NCBI GenBank assembly: GCA_025356815.1
Contig: JANXQL010000007.1
Span: 1-64,000, forward strand
Direction: 5' to 3'
DNA: 64,000 bases
Source: Pseudomonadota bacterium
Lineage (GTDB): Bacteria > Pseudomonadota > Gammaproteobacteria > Steroidobacterales > Steroidobacteraceae
The position numbers and the translations under genes were made by a program. The notes under the pieces are model-generated. The model was given only the letters and a program-made list of their open reading frames with translations, ran no database searches and was not told the DNA's origin. Positions 9,660 through 19,736 of this stretch are shown here, in pieces (within the stretch, counting starts at the first letter, position 1; each line of letters begins with the position of its first letter).

Positions 9660-10549
9660 GGCGTTCCCGGGAGCCCGGCGCTCGTAGCGGTTGAATGTTG
9701 CGCGGCGACTCCGCCGAGCGGCGGAGCAGCATAGAGTCGGTCCGATGGCAGCGTAGCGCTCGGACCAAGATCCGCCAGCTGTTCGAGCTCTGCATACAGC
9801 GGCCCGAAGTCTACCTCCAGCGTCCTGCGCAGCAGGTCCTCGAAGCTGTCGATGACGAAGTAGTGCTGCTGATAGCGATCGATCACATACTCGGTGCGCA
9901 TCACGCGCCGCAGGTCGAAGGCGATGCGTGGCGGTGCAGGATCGTCGAGCGCGTACAGTGATTCGCCACGGGACGAGATGATACCGGCACCGAAAAGTCG
10001 CAACCGGTCGCCGTCCCGGATCAAGCCGAACTCGACGGTATGCCAGTACAAACGCGCGAGCTTGTGAATCGCGCCGAATCCCATCGCACGCAGGCCGCCC
10101 CGCCCGTACGCCTGCATGTAATCGGCATAGACCGGGTGGGCAAGCAGTGGAACGTGGCCGAAGACATCGTGAAAGACATCCGGCTCCTGCAGGTAGTCGA
10201 GTTGCTCGCGGCTCCTGATGAAGCGCCCGGCGACGAAACGCCGGTTGGCCAAGTGCTCAAAGAACACCTCGTCCGGCACCAGCCCGGGCACCGCGATCAC
10301 CGACCAGCCCGTCAGTCGACCCAGCCGCGCCGATAGTGACTCGAAATCCGGAATGCCGGGCGCGTCCATGCCGAGTGCCGCGACACCGGTCAGGAAGTCC
10401 GGTACCACCCGCTGTGGCAGCAGCGCGATCTGGCGCGCGTAAAGTTCGTCCCAGACCGCATGATCGGCCGCGGTGTAGTTCTGCCAGCCCTGCGCGATGG
10501 TCCAGTCGGACGCCGCGCCGTCGGCGGGGAGGAGGGCGGTTTCACGCAT
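9656..10549 (-). CDS. phhA: Phenylalanine 4-hydroxylase
   Basis: A 297-residue monomeric bacterial aromatic amino acid hydroxylase converting phenylalanine to tyrosine with tetrahydropterin and O2. The 2-His-1-Glu iron site is visible: both His in FHDVFGH and the Glu in YWHTVEFGL. Preceding [11 protein letters not shown] and AHPVYADYM match bacterial homologues. There is no eukaryote-type ACT regulatory domain. The ATG at 10549 has no recognisable Shine-Dalgarno; an 11-bp inverted repeat sits where it would be. It is coupled to phhB and divergent from an Lrp-type regulator. Confidence 0.95.
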   Translation of the reverse strand: MRETALLPADGAASDWTIAQGWQNYTAADHAVWDELYARQIALLPQRVVPDFLTGVAALGMDAPGIPDFESLSARLGRLTGWSVIAVPGLVPDEVFFEHLANRRFVAGRFIRSREQLDYLQEPDVFHDVFGHVPLLAHPVYADYMQAYGRGGLRAMGFGAIHKLARLYWHTVEFGLIRDGDRLRLFGAGIISSRGESLYALDDPAPPRIAFDLRRVMRTEYVIDRYQQHYFVIDSFEDLLRRTLEVDFGPLYAELEQLADLGPSATLPSDRLYAAPPLGGVAAQHSTATSAGLPGTP

Positions 10550-10553
10550 GAAA

Positions 10554-10564
10554 CGATAATATCG
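10554..10564. promoter_or_regulatory. Inverted repeat CGATA-A-TATCG in the phhA/lrp-like control region
   Basis: A perfect 11-bp inverted repeat lies 5-15 bases upstream of the phhA ATG, in an AT-rich 93-bp divergent promoter region. A second small repeat, GAAT-AGG-ATTC, lies at 10572-10582. Lrp/AsnC proteins bind AT-rich, loosely palindromic sites, so this is a plausible operator for the adjacent regulator. Confidence 0.45.
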
Positions 10565-10642
10565 CTTTTGAGAATAGGATTCGTTCCGATCCGACCGAAA
10601 ATGTCGCCGTTAATGAATACTTCAACCTTAAATCGAGGCTTC

Positions 10643-11113
10643 ATGAGCGAAACAATTCATCTGGACGAGGTCGACCGCCGGATCCTGCGCGCCCTGCAGG
10701 ACGATGCGGGCATGAGTCAGGCGGCGCTCGCGGACAAGATCGGCGTTTCGACGGCGTCGTGCTGGCGCCGGATCCAGGCACTGGAAGCCAGCGGCGTCTT
10801 GCGCAAGGCCGTCCGGCTGCTGGATGCCCACCGCGTCGGGCGCGGTGTCAACGTGCTGTGTCATGTCCGCATGAACTCTCACTCACCCGACAGCCGCGGC
10901 GCGTTTGAACGATTCGTCACCGACCGACCGGAAGTGATGGAGTGCTACTCGATGTCCGGCGAGTGGGACTACCTGCTTCGGGTTGTTGTTGCGGATGTCG
11001 CGGACTACGAGCGCTTCTTGATGCGCGACCTGCTAGCACACCCCCGGGTCGCGACCGCCTCGTCGCACTTCGCGCTAAGTCAGGTGAAGTACACAACCGC
11101 GCTGCCCCTCTAG
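10643..11113 (+). CDS. Lrp/AsnC family transcriptional regulator
   Basis: A 156-residue feast/famine regulator. Residues about 5-60 form the winged helix-turn-helix (LDEVDRRILRALQDDAGMSQ and following). Residues about 70-150 form the RAM/ACT-like effector-binding domain, with the typical VMECYSMSGEWDYLLRV stretch. The ATG at 10643 has a CGAGG site eight bases upstream. Divergence from phhAB suggests it controls phenylalanine hydroxylation in response to an aromatic amino acid, by analogy with Lrp-type regulators beside amino-acid catabolic genes; the ligand is inferred. Confidence 0.9.
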   Translation: MSETIHLDEVDRRILRALQDDAGMSQAALADKIGVSTASCWRRIQALEASGVLRKAVRLLDAHRVGRGVNVLCHVRMNSHSPDSRGAFERFVTDRPEVMECYSMSGEWDYLLRVVVADVADYERFLMRDLLAHPRVATASSHFALSQVKYTTALPL

Positions 11114-11131
11114 GGCACCGACCCCTCGCAC

Positions 11132-12178
11132 CTAGCGGTCACGGCGCCGACCCAGCGCAAGATAGGCGAGGAATCCCGTTACCAGGAACACACCTGCCAC
11201 GACGAGAAAGAATCCCTGCCCGTCATTGGAGAACGGAATGCCGCCGACATTCATTCCGAACAGGCCTGCAACGAGATTGATCGGCAGTGCGAGCACGGTA
11301 ACGACCGTGAGCACGAACAGCGTTCGGCCTGATTCCTCGCTGACGATCGCCGCGATCTCTTCCTGCAGCAGCTTGATTCGCTCGACCAACGCTGCCGAGT
11401 CGACCACGACCGTCGAGAACTCCTCCGCCGCCTGCCGCAGTTCCTGCAGGTCGTCCGCAACGATCCATCCGGGCGGCCGATTCAATAGGCGAAACAGTGC
11501 TGCCGGCTCGGGTACCAGCAATCGCTGCAGCCGGACCAGCACGCGACGCAGGGCACCCAGCTCGCGCCGACTGATCGAGCTCCGGTTTGCGAGCAACTGG
11601 TCCTCGGCGCCATCCACCTGCTTGGTGGAGGCACGCAGGATCTCCGCCAGAACATCAGCCTGATCCCGCAGCAGCTGGCTCAGCAGGCTCGCTGGCGCAT
11701 TGAAATGGCGCCGAGCCTTCACCGCGCCGCGCAGGCGGTCAACCGAGCGCAGCGGTCGGCGCCGGACACTGATGAATACCTGGCGATCGACATACAGGCT
11801 GACCGTCGAGACGTCGGAGGAGTCAAAGTTCGACTCGAAGCGCACGTCGTGGACGACCGCGACCAGCGCATCGTCCTCCTGTTCAAGACGCGTAGAGACG
11901 TCGTCCTGATGCAGCGACTCGTAGAAGCTGTCGGGCAGCGTGAAGTGCTCCCGCAGCCACGCTTCACTCGCCACGTTGGACAGCGCCAGGTGCAGCCAAA
12001 GGAAGGCATCGCTCGTGCCTGCGCGAATTTCCTTCAAGAGATCGACGGTGCCGGATGAATCAACTTCGACAGCCGCCTCCTTCGGGCGGAAGCGATAGGC
12101 CCAAACCACGCCGTGGCGATCGGAGCCGTAGCTGGTTTCGGCCGTCCCCGACGGGGCCGGAACTCTGAACATGCTCAT
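11132..12178 (-). CDS. CorA/ZntB-like divalent metal transporter
   Basis: A 348-residue member of the CorA/ZntB family of pentameric divalent-cation channels or transporters. A long cytoplasmic alpha/beta domain (1-285) precedes two C-terminal membrane helices. The loop between them contains GMNVGGIP, i.e. the GMN signature followed by the GGIP typical of the ZntB branch rather than the YGMNF-MPE of CorA. The metal (Zn, Mg or another) cannot be told from sequence. The gene is convergent with the Lrp-type gene, 18 bp apart. Confidence 0.88.
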   Translation of the reverse strand: MSMFRVPAPSGTAETSYGSDRHGVVWAYRFRPKEAAVEVDSSGTVDLLKEIRAGTSDAFLWLHLALSNVASEAWLREHFTLPDSFYESLHQDDVSTRLEQEDDALVAVVHDVRFESNFDSSDVSTVSLYVDRQVFISVRRRPLRSVDRLRGAVKARRHFNAPASLLSQLLRDQADVLAEILRASTKQVDGAEDQLLANRSSISRRELGALRRVLVRLQRLLVPEPAALFRLLNRPPGWIVADDLQELRQAAEEFSTVVVDSAALVERIKLLQEEIAAIVSEESGRTLFVLTVVTVLALPINLVAGLFGMNVGGIPFSNDGQGFFLVVAGVFLVTGFLAYLALGRRRDR

Positions 12179-12294
12179 TGGCGATCTCCTGTGGGCGCTG
12201 CTCGTTCGCCTCGCGACGAGCCAAGAGGCCGGGAACCGCCGAGGGGATTATCTGGTGATTTCCCTGAATTGGTACCCACAGACGCCGGGCCCAT

Positions 12295-12756
12295 TCAATG
12301 CAGCGTGAGCCAGCGCCCGACCTGTGCGCAGTAGGCGGCGTATTCCGCCCCGAACAGGCGGCCGAGGGCACGTTCCTCCGGCACGATCTGCAACCAGGTG
12401 ATTGCGGCGACGAAACTCGGTGGCACGAGCCACGGGCTCGCCGTACCCAGCCACACGGCAAGCCCCACCAGCATGAACGTCAAGCCAAGGTACATGGGAT
12501 TGCGGCTGCGCCCGAAGATGCCGTGGGTCACGAGATGTGACGCGTCCTGCGGTCGCATGGGATTCACGGTCGTGCGGGCACGGCGGAATTGCACCATGGC
12601 GGCGAGGAGGATGAGAACACCAATCGTCACAGGCAGCAGACCCCAGCGTGCATGGCCGGGCGCGACAAGCATCCCTAGCGCAAGCCAGTGGTGCAGCGCC
12701 CACATCGCGGCGGCGGCCAGCAGCGCGAGGACGGGCGGCGGTATGCGGGTCTGCAT
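12295..12756 (-). CDS. Isoprenylcysteine carboxyl methyltransferase-like membrane protein
   Basis: A 153-residue ICMT/PEMT-type membrane methyltransferase. About four hydrophobic helices are visible. The SAM-binding signature HGIFGRSRNPMYLG is followed by the usual C-terminal PEERALGRLFGAEYAAY motif. In bacteria the acceptor is generally unknown. I chose the ATG at 12756 because the open frame continues far upstream without any recognisable sequence. It lies downstream of and on the opposite strand from the aldo/keto reductase. Confidence 0.82.
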   Translation of the reverse strand: MQTRIPPPVLALLAAAAMWALHHWLALGMLVAPGHARWGLLPVTIGVLILLAAMVQFRRARTTVNPMRPQDASHLVTHGIFGRSRNPMYLGLTFMLVGLAVWLGTASPWLVPPSFVAAITWLQIVPEERALGRLFGAEYAAYCAQVGRWLTLH

Positions 12757-13002
12757 TGGCTCACCAGAATCTGCAAGGACGCTCCACTTTAGGACCGCGG
12801 CCGCGGAAACGCCATGGCCTTGCCAAGCGCGTCCGCGGCAGTATGATTCCGCCTGCCGCGACAGCCCCTCGGCGCTACCGTGCGCCGGGTCAGCTCCAAT
12901 CCGTCGTTCCTCGATCGCCGCGGGAGTGGCCCCGTCGGCCATGCCCGTTGCACGGCGCTCGACCGGGCCGGAACGCATCCCCTCGCTCCCCGGAGACGTC
13001 CG

Positions 13003-13989
<987 letters not shown>

Positions 13990-14134
13990 GCTGCGGGGCG
14001 CCCGGCACGCTACACTGCCTGGCGACGGTCCGGGTCGACCTTGGCGCCGCGCACAGCGCCTTTCGCGAGCGCCAGATCCGCGTCCCGGCCGCGCCCCAGA
14101 TCCCTGCACCGACATTCCACCGAGCAGCCTCCCC

Positions 14135-15022
14135 TTGCCGCTGATCCACATTCTGCTTGCAGTCGGGATCACCTTCATCTGGGGCACGAACTTCGTCGTC
14201 ATCAAATGGGGGCTCACGGAGTTTCCACCGTTCCTGTTCGCGACGCTGCGCTTCATGGCGTCGGCACTTCCGTGGGTGCTGTTCATTCCGCGACCGGCGG
14301 TGTCCTGGCGCACGCTCGCCACCGTCGGTCTGCTGCTGGGCGCCGGTCAGTTCGGGCTGCTGTTTTTTGCAATGCGCCACGACATCACCCCTGGACTTGC
14401 TTCGCTGCTGATGCAGTCGCAGGTATTCTTCACAATCGTGCTCGCGATGCTGTGGCGCAAGGAGTCCATCGCGCCGCTGCAGGTTGGGGCGCTGGCACTT
14501 GCGGGCCTTGGCATCGGGCTGATCGGCTGGCGTACGGTCGGCCATGCCGATGCCTCGATTACAGGGACGGGATTTGCACTCGTGATCGGTGCCGCGCTCG
14601 CCTGGTCGGTCGCGAACCAGGTGGTCAAGGCCGCTGGCCGCGTCGACATGCTGCGGTTCATGGTCTGGTGCAGCCTGTTCGCCATCCCGCCGTTGCTGTT
14701 GCTCGCGCTGTGGGCGGACACGCCCGCGACGTTGCTGCAGGCCGTGGCCCGTGCGACGCCGCTGGCGTGGCTGGCCATCGCCTGGCAGGCGATCGGCAAC
14801 ACGATCATCGGCTTCGGCGTCTGGAACTGGCTCCTGACCCGCTACCCGGCCGCGACCGTCGCGCCACTGTCACTGCTGGTGCCGGTGTTCGGGATGTCGG
14901 CCGCGGCGATCGTGCTTGGCGAACCGCTGCCGGTTTGGAAGCTGGTCGCGGCAGTGCTGATCATCGCGGGCCTCACGCTGAACTTCGCCGCCGCGGGCCT
15001 CGCGCGAAGATTCGCCGGCTGA
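14135..15022 (+). CDS. EamA (DMT) family transporter
   Basis: A 295-residue inner-membrane protein with ten predicted helices in two EamA repeats (about 5-135 and 145-285), each starting with the typical ..FIWGTNFVVIKWG.. or ..AWSVANQVVKA.. pattern. DMT-family members mostly export amino acids or other small metabolites; the substrate is not readable here. The start is a TTG at 14135 (MPLIHILLAVG). Its amino terminus coincides with the first membrane helix of homologues. Nothing nearby is in an obvious operon with it. Confidence 0.88.
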   Translation: MPLIHILLAVGITFIWGTNFVVIKWGLTEFPPFLFATLRFMASALPWVLFIPRPAVSWRTLATVGLLLGAGQFGLLFFAMRHDITPGLASLLMQSQVFFTIVLAMLWRKESIAPLQVGALALAGLGIGLIGWRTVGHADASITGTGFALVIGAALAWSVANQVVKAAGRVDMLRFMVWCSLFAIPPLLLLALWADTPATLLQAVARATPLAWLAIAWQAIGNTIIGFGVWNWLLTRYPAATVAPLSLLVPVFGMSAAAIVLGEPLPVWKLVAAVLIIAGLTLNFAAAGLARRFAG

Positions 15023-15229
15023 TCGGGGCATTCTCTTCCAGGCATGCGCGTGGAACGGCAATAGGCTGCAGCGCGCAAACCCGAGCGATGCGCCTGTCGC
15101 TGTTTGACGCACCCGGACCCGTCCTCCAAACTGGCTGCCAAGCAGGCGGAGCAACAATCGCGCCGCAATCGCACGCGATGGGCGAGCTTGCCAGCGGATG
15201 CGTCAACATGTCCGATCGAGGTATTCAGC

Positions 15230-17245
15230 ATGCGTCGCTCCCCATCCGCACTGTTCTTCGTCGCTCTGCTGGCCCTTTTCACGGCGCGACAGGCCGCAGC
15301 TGCACACCATGGCGCTGACCTCGTCGTCACCGACGCGCGGATCTACACGGCCGATGGCAAGCACTCCATCGCCACAGCGATGGCAATCCGGGGCGAGCGG
15401 ATCGTATTCGTCGGTTCAAGCGAGGCTGTCCGAAAGTGGATCGGGCCGAACACCCGCGTCGAGCGGCTCGCCGGCAAACTGATGCTGCCGGGTCTGTTCG
15501 ACTCTCACCTGCATCCGATCGGGGTCGTCGAGATGGAGGCTTGCGACCTGCGCAACGAAGGCAAGTCGCTGGCGCAGATCACGGAATTCGTGCGCGGCTG
15601 CATCGAACGCTTCCAGGTGCCGGAGGGGGCGTGGGTCAGCGTCAGGCAGTGGAACCCCAGCGCTGACAACAGCCCCGATGCGCTGCATCCGACGCTCCGA
15701 GCAGCGCTGGACCTCGCCTCGACCAGGCACCCCATCCAGCTGCTGGGCAATGATGGTCACCACAGCGCGTTCAACAGTGCGGCGCTCGCACACGCGACCA
15801 ACGCCTCAGGCCAGGTCGTCGGCTACTCGAAGGCCACGCTCGCGGGGGATCTGGCTGTCCATCGCAGGCTCGTCGGGGTCGACATCGCCGGCGAGCCCAA
15901 CGGAACGGTAAATGAGGACGCGCGCCGGCCGATGAGCCCTCCGGCCGTGCGGGCACAGGATCGAGCCGAACTCACGACGGATCCGGGACGCATGACCGCG
16001 CGCCTCAACAGCGTCGGCATCACGGGCTTCATGGATGCTGCCGTCCCGCAGGAGGCCTTGGCGTTCTACGATGCGCTGGAACACAGCGGCAAGCTGACCG
16101 CGCGCGTGGCGCTCGCGCAGTACTTCGATCCGGATCTGGAGCTGACGACCGACGGCAAGCCGGACTGGGATCGCATGGTCGCGTTGGCGACCGCCGCACG
16201 CGCGAAGTACTCCCACAACCCATTGATCCGGGCTGACATCGTCAAGCTGTTCGCAGACGGGGTGCTCGAGGGCAACCCGCTCGCCACCCCGCCAACGCTG
16301 CCGGAGGCCGCGGCTATTCGGCCGTACCTGCAACCGATCTTCGGTGCGGGCGCCGACGGCCGGCCTGCCGTGACCGGCTACGTGGACACGGGGTCGCCAG
16401 TGTGTTCCGACGTGCGCGCCAACCCCACGCGTTACGAATCAGCGGCTGCCATAGCGGAGTTCATGAAGCGGCATGGCCATCATCCAGGCCAGTGCGAGAT
16501 CTCTTCGGGCCAGCTGCAGCACGATCGTGGCGTGATCATGGAGTACGTGCGTCGCTTTCACGTCGCCGGCTTCAACGTTCACATTCACGCGATCGGCGAC
16601 CTGCCGATTCGCACAGCGGTCGATGCGATCGAGGCCGCACGGGCGTTCGATGGCATCTCCAGCCAACACGATGCGCTCGCGCATATCCAGCTTGTGCACC
16701 CGGACGACCTCGCCCGGATCGGACGTGACCACCTGTACCTCGCCTTCACCTATTCCTGGATCCTGACCGATCCCGAGTACGACCTGTCGGTCGTGCCTTT
16801 CCTCGATCACGTCAGCGGCGTTGGCGCCGCAGCCCTGCATCCGGCGAACGGCTACTACGAGAAGAATGCCTATCCGGTGCGCTCGCTGCGTGACGCCGGC
16901 GCGATCCTGATGGCCGGGTCGGACGCGCCGGTTGAGAGCCGCGACCCACGGCCATTCATGAACATGGCCATGGCCGTCACCCGACGCCTGCCGGGTCGCC
17001 CGTCCCTCAACGCCGCCGAGAGCATCCCGCTCCGCGACGCCATCGACGCCTACACCATCCACGGAGCCCGTTACCTGAACCGCGACCAGGAAACCGGCTC
17101 GCTGGAAGTAGGCAAGTCAGCCGACTTCATCCTGCTTGACCGGGACATCCTCAGACTCGATCGGGAGGGCCGAGCAGATGAGATCGCCAAGACTCAGGTT
17201 CTGAAGACCTTCTTCATGGGTCGAGAGGTGTACAGCCGACCCTAG
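15230..17245 (+). CDS. Exported amidohydrolase, YtcJ/Amidohydrolase_3 type
   Basis: A 671-residue metal-dependent hydrolase with a signal peptide (MRRSPSALFF to RQAAAA). The metal-binding HxH appears as DSHLHP (around residue 95). Further family landmarks are HIHAIGD, a Lys/His region near the middle and the GSDAPVESRDPRPFMN motif that carries the last Asp. The enzyme fold is the TIM-barrel amidohydrolase superfamily. The ATG at 15230 has GAGG about ten bases upstream and gives a proper leader. The substrate is unknown. A second exported amidohydrolase lies 6 kb away. Confidence 0.9.
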   Translation: MRRSPSALFFVALLALFTARQAAAAHHGADLVVTDARIYTADGKHSIATAMAIRGERIVFVGSSEAVRKWIGPNTRVERLAGKLMLPGLFDSHLHPIGVVEMEACDLRNEGKSLAQITEFVRGCIERFQVPEGAWVSVRQWNPSADNSPDALHPTLRAALDLASTRHPIQLLGNDGHHSAFNSAALAHATNASGQVVGYSKATLAGDLAVHRRLVGVDIAGEPNGTVNEDARRPMSPPAVRAQDRAELTTDPGRMTARLNSVGITGFMDAAVPQEALAFYDALEHSGKLTARVALAQYFDPDLELTTDGKPDWDRMVALATAARAKYSHNPLIRADIVKLFADGVLEGNPLATPPTLPEAAAIRPYLQPIFGAGADGRPAVTGYVDTGSPVCSDVRANPTRYESAAAIAEFMKRHGHHPGQCEISSGQLQHDRGVIMEYVRRFHVAGFNVHIHAIGDLPIRTAVDAIEAARAFDGISSQHDALAHIQLVHPDDLARIGRDHLYLAFTYSWILTDPEYDLSVVPFLDHVSGVGAAALHPANGYYEKNAYPVRSLRDAGAILMAGSDAPVESRDPRPFMNMAMAVTRRLPGRPSLNAAESIPLRDAIDAYTIHGARYLNRDQETGSLEVGKSADFILLDRDILRLDREGRADEIAKTQVLKTFFMGREVYSRP

Positions 17246-17469
17246 GCGACCCGAGGATGTGGCGCGCCGGAGCTCGGTGCCGAACACCAAGGCTGGCAAG
17301 CGTCGTTGGCACTTGATCGTGTCGAAGCGTTCTACGCCGCTCCCGGAAGCGTTGTTCGGGGCGCCCCCTGGCTACCGACCCGGTTGACAGCGGTCCTTCG
17401 CAGGATCGGTCGACATCGCGGCTCAGTGGCGCGCCCCAGCCGCCACCCGGGCGAACCGTCGTCACCAAG

Positions 17470-17823
17470 CTATTGCGCAAGCTCCGCCAGTCGTTGCTTG
17501 AAGAAGCCTTCTGAGGTCACGACGCGCCCGTCCGAATACCTGATCAGGTACGGTGTGCCGGACATCGAGGAGGCCGATGCGCACAGCCGGATGAAGTCGT
17601 CCGCGGTTCTCACGCGTGAGCCGGCATTCTGCAGTTTCATCCGCAGGTGCTCCGCCGCCGCCTTGCCCTCGTAGGCCGTGCCGTTGCGAATGAACTCGGC
17701 GCCCTTCAGGGATTCAACAGACGCGATCAGGTACACGATCTTCCGTGATTCGACCGGCGAAGGGCCGCCGGCCAACGCCGACGTGCCGACCATGAGCAGT
17801 AGGCAGAGAATCAGTCGCATCAT
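17470..17823 (-). CDS. Small exported protein, DUF5329 family
   Basis: A 117-residue protein with a signal peptide (MMRLILCLLLMVGTSALAGG). The mature part matches the DUF5329 pattern: an early FIRNGT motif, a helical EGKAAAEHLRMKL segment, then RTADDFIRLCASASSMSGTPYLIR. No function is established for the family. Probably periplasmic. It lies alone, with 220-270 bp of unassigned sequence on either side. Confidence 0.8.
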   Translation of the reverse strand: MMRLILCLLLMVGTSALAGGPSPVESRKIVYLIASVESLKGAEFIRNGTAYEGKAAAEHLRMKLQNAGSRVRTADDFIRLCASASSMSGTPYLIRYSDGRVVTSEGFFKQRLAELAQ

Positions 17824-18094
17824 GAAAATCCCCAGTTGAGCCCCGGTGCGGCAGCCCGCCCGTCAATCGTTGAGCGCTTCGCGAATCTCCCTCGTCCCGG
17901 CCACCTCGTACACGGGATTTGCCGAAATCCGTCCCCGAGCCGCGTGCGGCGATTTAGCCCCAAACCGCTGGAAACCCACTTGACGACAGTGCCGCCGGAT
18001 CCGGCGAAGAATCACCGGCCAACGCTTCGCGCGGCCAGGCGGCCGACGTCGTCCACGGTACCCGACCCTGGTCCGCGCCGCGACCTGCTGCCAC

Positions 18095-19597
18095 TCAGGT
18101 CCCGCAGAATGTCTGCAGCACGCGCTCCACCGGCTTTGGCGACGCGCCGTACCCGGCCGCAGGATCACACTCGAGGTAAGGTTGCTCCAGCACGCGGCGC
18201 AACGCGTCAAACGGGCCGAAGTCGTCGTCGTCAATCGCAGCCCGCAGCGCCCGCTCGACCTGATGGTTGCGTGGGATGATCGCCGGATTCACGGCACGCA
18301 TGGCCGTCGCCACCTCGGCCGCAGTTTCGCCGTCGAGCGCCAGGCGCGCCCGCCAAGGCCGCGCCCAGCGCTCGAACGCCGCCGGTTCGGCGAAGATCGC
18401 CAGCATCTGCGAAACGTCGCCTTCAGCTGCGCCGCATAGCTCGCGGAACGTGAGCGTCCAGTCCGCGCCGTTCGCGTGCATCAGCTCGAGCAAGTCCTCG
18501 ACCAACGTCGCATCGTCAGGCTGCTCGCTGCGTAGTCCCAGTTTTGCACGCATGCCGCGCAGCCAGTGCGTTGTGTACTTCGTCTGAAACGCCACGAGCG
18601 ATGCCGTCGCGATCTCCACTGCCCGCTCCGCGACGGAATCGAGGTGCGGGATCAGGGTCTCCGCGAGCCGCGCCAAGTTCCACATCGCGATGCGTGGCTG
18701 GTTGGCGTATGCGTAGCGACCGCCACGGTCGATCGCGCTGTAGACCGTCGCTGGGTCGTAGCTATCCATGAATGCGCACGGCCCGAAATCAATGGTCTCG
18801 CCCGAAATCGTCATGTTGTCGGTGTTCATCACGCCGTGGATGAAGCCGACGTGCATCCAGCGAGCCACGAGCTCGGCCTGACGGGCAATGACCGCATCGA
18901 GCAGTGCGACGTAGCGCTGCGGTGCGTCCCGCAACAACGGGAAGTGGCGTGCGAGGACGTAGTCGGCAAGCTGGCGCACGGCGTCGTCGTCACCGCGCGC
19001 GGCATGGAACTCGAACGTCCCGACGCGCACATGGCTGGCCGCGACCCGGGTCAGCACGGCGGCCGGCACGAGGCCCTCCCTTACGACCTGCTCGCCACTG
19101 AGGACGGCCGCGAGCGCACGCGTCGACGGGATGCCAAGCGCATGCATCGCCTCGCTGATCAGGTACTCGCGCAGCACCGGCCCGAGCGCGGCCCGGCCGT
19201 CACCGCCGCGCGAAAAGGGGGTGCGCCCGGACCCTTTGAGCTGGATGTCACGACGCTGGCCTGAAGCATCGAGGACTTCCGCCAGCAGAATGGCGCGACC
19301 GTCGCCGAGTTGTGGCACGAAGTTGCCGAACTGGTGGCCGGCGTAGGCCATGGCGATCGGATCCGCACCGACGGGCAGGCGGTTGCCGGCAAAGACCTCG
19401 GCCAGCGTCTGGCTGTCCAGATGCCCGAGTTCCAGGCCCAGCGTCGAGGCGAGTCGCTCATTGACGCAGATCAGCCGAGGCGCCGCGACCGGGGAAGGCG
19501 CGACGCGGGCGTAGAACCGTTCAGGGAGCTGCGCGTAGGTCGATGACAGCGAACCAATCGGCACGCTCGCCGGCCGGGAGGACTGCAGGGTACTCAT
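18095..19597 (-). CDS. selO: SelO/YdiU family protein adenylyltransferase (AMPylase)
   Basis: A 500-residue pseudokinase-fold enzyme that transfers AMP from ATP to Ser, Thr or Tyr of target proteins. In E. coli it is linked to redox homeostasis. Family landmarks are intact: AYAGHQFGNFVPQLGDGRA, LKGSGRTPFSRGGDGRAAL, GVMNTDNM and the metal-binding Asp in DFGPCAFMD. The protein ends in QTFCGT, the C-terminal cysteine-containing tail conserved in bacterial SelO (selenocysteine in mitochondria). The ATG at 19597 gives the expected N terminus. Confidence 0.95.
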   Translation of the reverse strand: MSTLQSSRPASVPIGSLSSTYAQLPERFYARVAPSPVAAPRLICVNERLASTLGLELGHLDSQTLAEVFAGNRLPVGADPIAMAYAGHQFGNFVPQLGDGRAILLAEVLDASGQRRDIQLKGSGRTPFSRGGDGRAALGPVLREYLISEAMHALGIPSTRALAAVLSGEQVVREGLVPAAVLTRVAASHVRVGTFEFHAARGDDDAVRQLADYVLARHFPLLRDAPQRYVALLDAVIARQAELVARWMHVGFIHGVMNTDNMTISGETIDFGPCAFMDSYDPATVYSAIDRGGRYAYANQPRIAMWNLARLAETLIPHLDSVAERAVEIATASLVAFQTKYTTHWLRGMRAKLGLRSEQPDDATLVEDLLELMHANGADWTLTFRELCGAAEGDVSQMLAIFAEPAAFERWARPWRARLALDGETAAEVATAMRAVNPAIIPRNHQVERALRAAIDDDDFGPFDALRRVLEQPYLECDPAAGYGASPKPVERVLQTFCGT

Positions 19598-19736
19598 GAT
19601 GGTCGCAGGATACACTCGCAACGCCGTTGTGTCGGGTGGGAGCAGCGCGGTGCTGGACTGAAGCGCCGCGATCGACATTTGCAGCCACTCGGGATTGCGG
19701 CGAGACTCCCGTCCGGCCTATCCCAAGGTTGCAGTC

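Noticed and set aside
17824..18094. Possible small minus-strand protein between the DUF5329 gene and selO (ending ISANPVYEVAGTREIREALND)
   Set aside because: The last residues look protein-like, but no start, ribosome-binding site or homologous domain is visible; kept as a note only.
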